A DNA stretch of 41,085 nt, taken from assembly GCA_001816835.1 (NCBI GenBank), contig MHDB01000020.1:23523-64607 (forward strand), read 5' to 3'. The translations under genes were made by a program, and so were the position numbers. The stretch's first letter is position 1. Every line of letters begins with the position of its first letter. Source of the DNA: Candidatus Woykebacteria bacterium RIFCSPLOWO2_01_FULL_43_14 (GTDB taxonomy: Bacteria; Patescibacteriota; Microgenomatia; Woykebacterales; 2-01-FULL-43-14). Below, one piece after another: positions 37,969-41,085 of this stretch. A model generated the notes under the pieces. The model made no database searches and was not told the DNA's origin. It saw only the letters and a program-made list of their open reading frames with translations.

Positions 37969-38256
37969 CTAGGCTGCAGATCTCACAATCAAGTATCTAA
38001 GTAGTTTCTTTTCAACCCTTAACTTAGTAGTCAATTTTTTGACAAAATCTGCTTCGCTAGATTTAAGTTTCAGGTGCAAATACTGGCCAGCCACGTTTTT
38101 CTTGATAGCGTAAGCCAATTGCTTACGGCCCCAGTCAACATTGTTTTCAACAGTGCCGCTAGTACCAATGTAACCTTTTAAATCTTCATTTAGTTCTTCC
38201 CTGGCTTTATCATCAAGCTTAGGGTCGACCAATACAGTCAGTTCGTAGTTATTCAT
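37969..38256 (-). CDS. rpsF: Ribosomal protein bS6
   Basis: 95 residues, MNNYELTVLVDPKLDDKAREELNEDLKGYI...VDWGRKQLAYAIKKNVAGQYLHLKL, a complete bS6. It binds bS18 on the platform of the small subunit. Transcribed from up to three tandem promoters (38283-38396). In the leader, TATAAT is followed directly by CCG and a TCATTA-GAT-TAATGA hairpin. Many bacteria regulate rpsF through a leader bound by the S6:S18 complex that has a conserved CCG; a match is possible but not shown. Confidence 0.96.
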   Translation of the reverse strand: MNNYELTVLVDPKLDDKAREELNEDLKGYIGTSGTVENNVDWGRKQLAYAIKKNVAGQYLHLKLKSSEADFVKKLTTKLRVEKKLLRYLIVRSAA

Positions 38257-38282
38257 AAGTTGCTCATTAATCTAATGAACGG

Positions 38283-38396
38283 ATTATATTCGTAAAGAAT
38301 AACGAGTACAACGAGTATATTCGCTATTAGCTTGCGAATACAGGCCGTTCTTCAATCTAATGAACGGATTATACAAGATTCGGCTTAATCAAGCAA
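38283..38396 (-). promoter_or_regulatory. Three tandem promoters of the rpsF operon
   Basis: All on the reverse strand. Distal: TTGCTT (38391-38396), 17 bp, TATAAT (38368-38373). Middle: CTGTAT (38338-38343), 18 bp, TATACT (38314-38319), built on a TATTCGC-N9-GCGAATA hairpin. Proximal: TTGTAC (38306-38311), 17 bp, TATAAT (38283-38288). The distal and proximal ones are copies of one unit (TATAATCCGTTCATTAGATT). Confidence 0.65.
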
Positions 38397-38439
38397 GACT
38401 CACGAAAAACAACCATTTAATTTGACTCATCAGTAAAAA

Positions 38440-39588
38440 CTAGGTGTTTACTCGGAACTCAACTACGTCCCCATCTTTCATGATGTAGTCCTTACCTTCG
38501 AGACGAAGTTTTCCCGACTCCTTTGCTTTGGCATAGCTCGCCGCAGAAATAAGATCTGTAAAAGTCACCACTTCCGCTCGGATAAACCCTTTTTCAAAAT
38601 CCGTGTGAATGACTCCTGCTGCTTGCGGAGCCTTAGTCCCTTGGGGAATAGTCCAGGCGCGGACTTCTTTGGGTCCCGCGGTGAGAAATGAGAGCAGACC
38701 GAGAACCGCGTATGCTTTTTGAATCAGCCGCTCAAGTCCGGTTTTTTCTATTCCCATCTCTTGCAAATATTGCTTTCGCTCTTCATCTGTTAGATCAGCC
38801 AACTCTTCTTCAAGCTTGGCACTGATTACGATTGAATTTCGAATTTCGAATTTCGATTTTTGGGAATTATCTTTTCCCACATTCAATATTCCAGATTCTA
38901 TATTCAACCTCTCGGCATAATCACCCTCAGAAACATTATAAACATACAAAACCGGCTTCAGTGAAAGTAAAGGCAGCTTGGCATACCAAGTTGCTAACCT
39001 TTCATCTGAGAATTTCGTAATATTTGAGCTTACACCTTTCAGGTGCGAGTTAAGATTTTCTTTAAGTTGAATCAAGACTTGAAGCTTTTGTTTTTCAACC
39101 AGGTCTTTAGCAAATTTAGCATCCTTCTCTTGGGCAGAGATCAATTTTTCCAGGGTTTGTAGATCTGAGAGCGCCAGTTCGGTTTCGACAATCCCTTTGT
39201 CAGAACTTGGGTCAATACTCCCTGCCCGGACTACGTCAGAGTCGCTAAAATCCCGCAAAACATGGATAATCGCATCGACTTCGCGGATGTGGGACAAAAA
39301 CTGGTTCCCGAGTCCTTCGCCTTGGCTTGCCCCTTTGACTAGTCCTGCAATATCCACAAATTCCACTACCGCCGGAACTAAAGGTGGTAACAAAGCCATT
39401 TTCTCTTCCTGTTTCACTAACTCCGCAAGTTTTCCGAGGCGTTCATCTGGCACTTCCACTACACCGGTATTAGGCTCAATTGTCGCAAATGGATAATTCG
39501 CGCTCAGAGCGACGCGTTTTTTTAGCAGAGCGTTAAATAAAGTCGACTTCCCGACATTGGGAAGTCCCACAATTCCTACTTGTAACAT
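38440..39588 (-). CDS. ychF: YchF/OLA1 family P-loop NTPase
   Basis: 382 residues. Obg-related: Walker A GLPNVGKST (8-16), G3 DIAGLVKGASQGEGLG, the base-recognition N-V-S-E in VLYVYNVSEGD (replacing NKxD, which favours ATP), and a C-terminal TGS domain (about 295-378; LRAWTIPQGTKAPQAAGVIHTDFEKGF in family form). Associates with ribosomes and stress responses. Residues about 227-252 (LNIESGILNV... KFEIRNS) are an insertion encoded by A/T-rich repeats, placed just before VISAKLEEEL. Leaderless start from the promoter at 39596-39625. Confidence 0.96.
   Translation of the reverse strand: MLQVGIVGLPNVGKSTLFNALLKKRVALSANYPFATIEPNTGVVEVPDERLGKLAELVKQEEKMALLPPLVPAVVEFVDIAGLVKGASQGEGLGNQFLSHIREVDAIIHVLRDFSDSDVVRAGSIDPSSDKGIVETELALSDLQTLEKLISAQEKDAKFAKDLVEKQKLQVLIQLKENLNSHLKGVSSNITKFSDERLATWYAKLPLLSLKPVLYVYNVSEGDYAERLNIESGILNVGKDNSQKSKFEIRNSIVISAKLEEELADLTDEERKQYLQEMGIEKTGLERLIQKAYAVLGLLSFLTAGPKEVRAWTIPQGTKAPQAAGVIHTDFEKGFIRAEVVTFTDLISAASYAKAKESGKLRLEGKDYIMKDGDVVEFRVNT
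38834..38854. repeat. Tandem GAATTTC heptamer repeat inside ychF
   Basis: Three perfect 7-bp units in a row. On the coding strand they give KFEIRNS. Next to them a second A/T-rich stretch (about 38880-38910) encodes NIESGILNV. Both are repeats of a kind found between genes in many bacteria, here read as protein. Confidence 0.7.
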
Positions 39589-39595
39589 AGTTCGG

Positions 39596-39625
39596 ATTAT
39601 ATTCGCTATTATCCTGCGAATACAA
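39596..39625 (-). promoter_or_regulatory. Repeat-borne promoter for ychF
   Basis: Reverse strand TTGTAT (39620-39625), 18-bp spacer, TATAAT (39596-39601), 7 bp to the ATG. The spacer is the TATTCGC-N9-GCGAATA hairpin also found in the middle rpsF promoter. Confidence 0.65.
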
Positions 39626-39676
39626 GACGCTCATTAATCCGTCAAGCGGATTATATCACTTTGCGAACAGTTAGCC

Positions 39677-39705
39677 TTGAATTTTACTTCTACTTATGGT
39701 AAAAT
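39677..39705 (+). promoter_or_regulatory. Promoter for a candidate antisense RNA
   Basis: TTGAAT (39677-39682), 17-bp spacer, TAAAAT (39700-39705) with extended TGG. It points into the end of the reverse-strand NYN gene. Confidence 0.55.
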
Positions 39706-39711
39706 ACTCAT

Positions 39712-39777
39712 ATCACGATGACCAAGCTAAGCAGCCTAAGGTTTCGACCGATCGCTGATCTTGGTCTTATTTTTTTC
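39712..39777 (+). ncRNA. Candidate 66-nt hairpin RNA, antisense to the NYN gene end
   Basis: Between the promoter above and a T-run lies one long hairpin. Outer stem GACCAAG (39720-39726) / CTTGGTC (39760-39766), middle CAGC / GCTG, and inner GGT-TTCG-ACC tetraloop, followed by TTATTTTTTT. It overlaps the last 14 codons of the NYN gene on the opposite strand. On the reverse strand no U-tract follows the hairpin. It may be a small antisense RNA, or only a terminator; both depend on the promoter being used. Confidence 0.45.
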
Positions 39778-40245
39778 TAAAGAATTTCTTAACAAATCAA
39801 CTCTGACAATATAACTATTGTATTTATGCAACAAGCCTGAGTAATGCTTATTAGGAGCAAGTACACGAAGTAACTTGTTCTTTTCCTCTAGGAGCTCAAC
39901 TAGACAATAAAAATCTCCGTCTCCAGAGACAATTACTACTTTTTGGTAATTTTTGTATTGGATCATGGCATGAAGCACTAATTCAGCATCAACATTCCCT
40001 TTGATGATAGTTTTAGTCTTTTCGCGATGATACAGCGTTGGTTTGAAGATAAGAATATAACCACTCTCTTGCAAAAAAGCGTATAAAGATTCGTTCCCTG
40101 CCACTTGACCAATAAACAGATATGCTTTGACCACGCCGTATTTGTTTCGCAGATATTGCCTAAATTTACGCCAGTCAAGTTTCCAACCTAACGACTGTAT
40201 CCCTAAGTTTAAATTTTGGCTGTCAATAAAAGCATATGTCTTCAC
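39736..40245 (-). CDS. NYN-domain (LabA/DUF88) nuclease-like protein
   Basis: 169 residues, GTG start. PIN/NYN fold: first acidic site FIDSQNLNLG (D8), second NVDAELVLHAM (about 87-97), third VVIVSGDGDFYCLVELL (about 104-120) with paired Asp. These acidic residues bind metal in the family's RNases. Probably an RNase or RNA-binding protein; substrate unknown. The last residues (NKTKISDRSKP) are encoded by the plus-strand hairpin, so they may have been added by readthrough into it. Confidence 0.9.
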   Translation of the reverse strand: MKTYAFIDSQNLNLGIQSLGWKLDWRKFRQYLRNKYGVVKAYLFIGQVAGNESLYAFLQESGYILIFKPTLYHREKTKTIIKGNVDAELVLHAMIQYKNYQKVVIVSGDGDFYCLVELLEEKNKLLRVLAPNKHYSGLLHKYNSYIVRVDLLRNSLEKNKTKISDRSKP

Positions 40246-40319
40246 TAGACAAATTATTGCATATAAAAATGGTTTGAATTATATACCTTGCTGGAGTGGA
40301 ATTCGACTACGGTAGCTTT

Positions 40320-40970
40320 TTAAAACTCTCGTAACTTATCTCTGCCTTTGTAAAAGCCGCTGCAGATCTCTGGGAACTGACCATTATACGTACTACCGAC
40401 TTTATCCCAGATAGCATTAATTCTCGAGTGCGAGTCCTCATCAAAATAAGTCAGAGGACAAAGGCGGTCTGTCACAAAACTATCATAATCAAATTCCCAA
40501 TGGGTGCTGTACTGTAACCTATCTTGCTGTCTATACTCTCCACCCCTTCCAATAACTTCTCCTTTTTTAATCATCACTCCTACTTTTATATTATCTGCAG
40601 GTTTAATCTCGTCATACCGAATGGCATAAATCCCATTTACTACCTCCACATCATATATTTTTTCTGTTTCCCCAAAGCCCCCTGGAGGATGTTCTTCTAT
40701 TTTAGTGACTTTTCCGGAAGCAACAGCAATAAGCGGGGCAGGATGATTCCAGGCAAAATCCAACCCTGGGTGTCCCCTTGGTGGTTTATGGTGATCTGTT
40801 TCTCCCATAGGATTAATAAACAAAAGATCATCATTTTCCTGGGCAAAGGGCAAAGAAATAGTAATTCTTTCATGAGGTACAAATGGGAGGAATCTAATAA
40901 AAAACTTCCAGGCAAAAAATAACACCAAAGCTAGTAGTATTAGCCCAACAATTTTAACAAGCCGCTTCAT
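40320..40970 (-). CDS. Membrane-anchored LytM/M23-like protein
   Basis: 216 residues. One N-terminal helix (5-25), then an extracytoplasmic domain. GHPGLDFAWNHPAPLIAVASGKVTKIEEH (about 66-94) matches the M23 H-x(3,6)-D motif and the following strand of LytM peptidases. KGEVIGRGG and STHWEFDYD (about 156-164) occupy the place of the usual H-x-H; here it reads H-W-E. The second zinc-ligand His is therefore replaced by Glu, and catalytic activity is uncertain. It may bind rather than cut peptidoglycan. Its start lies in an inverted repeat shared with the divergent gene. Confidence 0.8.
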   Translation of the reverse strand: MKRLVKIVGLILLALVLFFAWKFFIRFLPFVPHERITISLPFAQENDDLLFINPMGETDHHKPPRGHPGLDFAWNHPAPLIAVASGKVTKIEEHPPGGFGETEKIYDVEVVNGIYAIRYDEIKPADNIKVGVMIKKGEVIGRGGEYRQQDRLQYSTHWEFDYDSFVTDRLCPLTYFDEDSHSRINAIWDKVGSTYNGQFPEICSGFYKGRDKLREF

Positions 40971-41013
40971 TGTGTTTACTGTACCACTTTAAGGCGCTAT
41001 ACTAAACACAATG
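40968..41013. promoter_or_regulatory. Symmetric divergent promoter region
   Basis: An 11-bp perfect inverted repeat, CATTGTGTTTA (40968-40978) and TAAACACAATG (41003-41013), contains both start codons. Plus strand: TTTACT (40975-40980), 17 bp, TATACT (40998-41003). Reverse strand: TTTAGT (41001-41006), 17 bp, TACAGT (40978-40983). Each -10 box ends 7 bp from its ATG. Confidence 0.6.
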
Positions 41014-41085
41014 CCTAAGATAATCATTGTCATTATTTTAATAGCTGTCGGTATCTTTATTTTTGGCATAGTCTTAAAAGGTGGC
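41011..41085 (+). CDS. N terminus of a membrane protein (cut by window end)
   Basis: 25 codons visible: MPKIIIVIILIAVGIFIFGIVLKGG, a hydrophobic segment fitting a signal anchor. Start set by the TATACT box 7 bp upstream. Nothing more can be said. Confidence 0.6.
   Translation, partial: MPKIIIVIILIAVGIFIFGIVLKGG

Noticed and set aside
39720..39776. Terminator for the reverse-strand NYN gene
   Set aside because: The hairpin has its T-run only on the plus strand, so it cannot act as an ordinary terminator for the reverse transcript.

Overview
The window looks like a chromosomal segment of a Candidate Phyla Radiation (Patescibacteria) bacterium, most probably a Microgenomates-type lineage. The signs are short genes packed tightly together, GC content in the low to mid 40s by eye, reduced versions of housekeeping genes, and several protein types common in CPR genomes: a TraD-like ATPase with its Lys/Pro/Glu-rich neighbour, a LytR_C protein, RNHCP, and small coiled-coil and membrane proteins. 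An rpsF-ssb-rpsR operon has no rplI after it. TGA is used as a stop and RF1 is present, so the standard code applies. The lineage is inferred, not proven; no rRNA gene is present.

Layout: 1-520 is the 5' part of a tyrosine recombinase (runs off the left edge), followed by about 850 bp without genes. 1377-5019 holds a YibE/F membrane protein, a His-rich extracytoplasmic protein, and a reverse yebC-ruvC-membrane protein operon. 5139-9420 holds a TPR protein, a CPR-type unknown protein and a TraD/VirB4-like ATPase. 9700-11302 is an isolated purE-purC pair with its own promoter and terminator. 11404-11515 is a candidate small RNA gene. 11552-19240 is a long reverse block: LCP/LytR_C protein, tgt, RNHCP, Kef-type antiporter, RluD-type synthase, orphan receiver protein, lspA, DksA-like zinc finger, lgt. 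19305-22472 holds an MFS transporter, leucyl aminopeptidase and two tiny membrane proteins. 22600-23018 is a candidate large structured RNA on the reverse strand with its own promoter and terminator. 23119-28693 holds an M24 peptidase, a zinc-ribbon/AT-hook membrane protein, a YdjM-like membrane protein, efp, tRNA-Leu(CAA), an unknown 117-aa protein, dnaB and a small serine hydrolase. 28695-34778 holds an MBL-fold hydrolase, hisS, EamA transporter and rpmE-prfA-prmC. 34783-40970 holds an HtrA protease, CtpA, rpsR-ssb-rpsF, ychF, a NYN nuclease-like protein and an M23-type protein. A divergent membrane protein gene starts at 41011 and leaves the window.

Two things stand out. First, the promoters are very legible (TTGnnn, usually 17 bp, TAnnnT), and for at least twelve genes the -10 box lies only about 5-10 bp before the start codon. 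This implies leaderless or nearly leaderless mRNAs, while Shine-Dalgarno sites appear mostly inside operons. That rule fixes many start codons here. Second, three non-coding transcription units can be predicted: a roughly 419-nt structured RNA (22600-23018), a roughly 80-nt RNA with a C/U-rich 5' end (11439-11520), and a roughly 66-nt hairpin RNA antisense to the end of the NYN gene (39712-39777). Intergenic repeats have also been co-opted, as promoters (rpsF, ychF) and as protein-coding sequence (YchF, MFS transporter).
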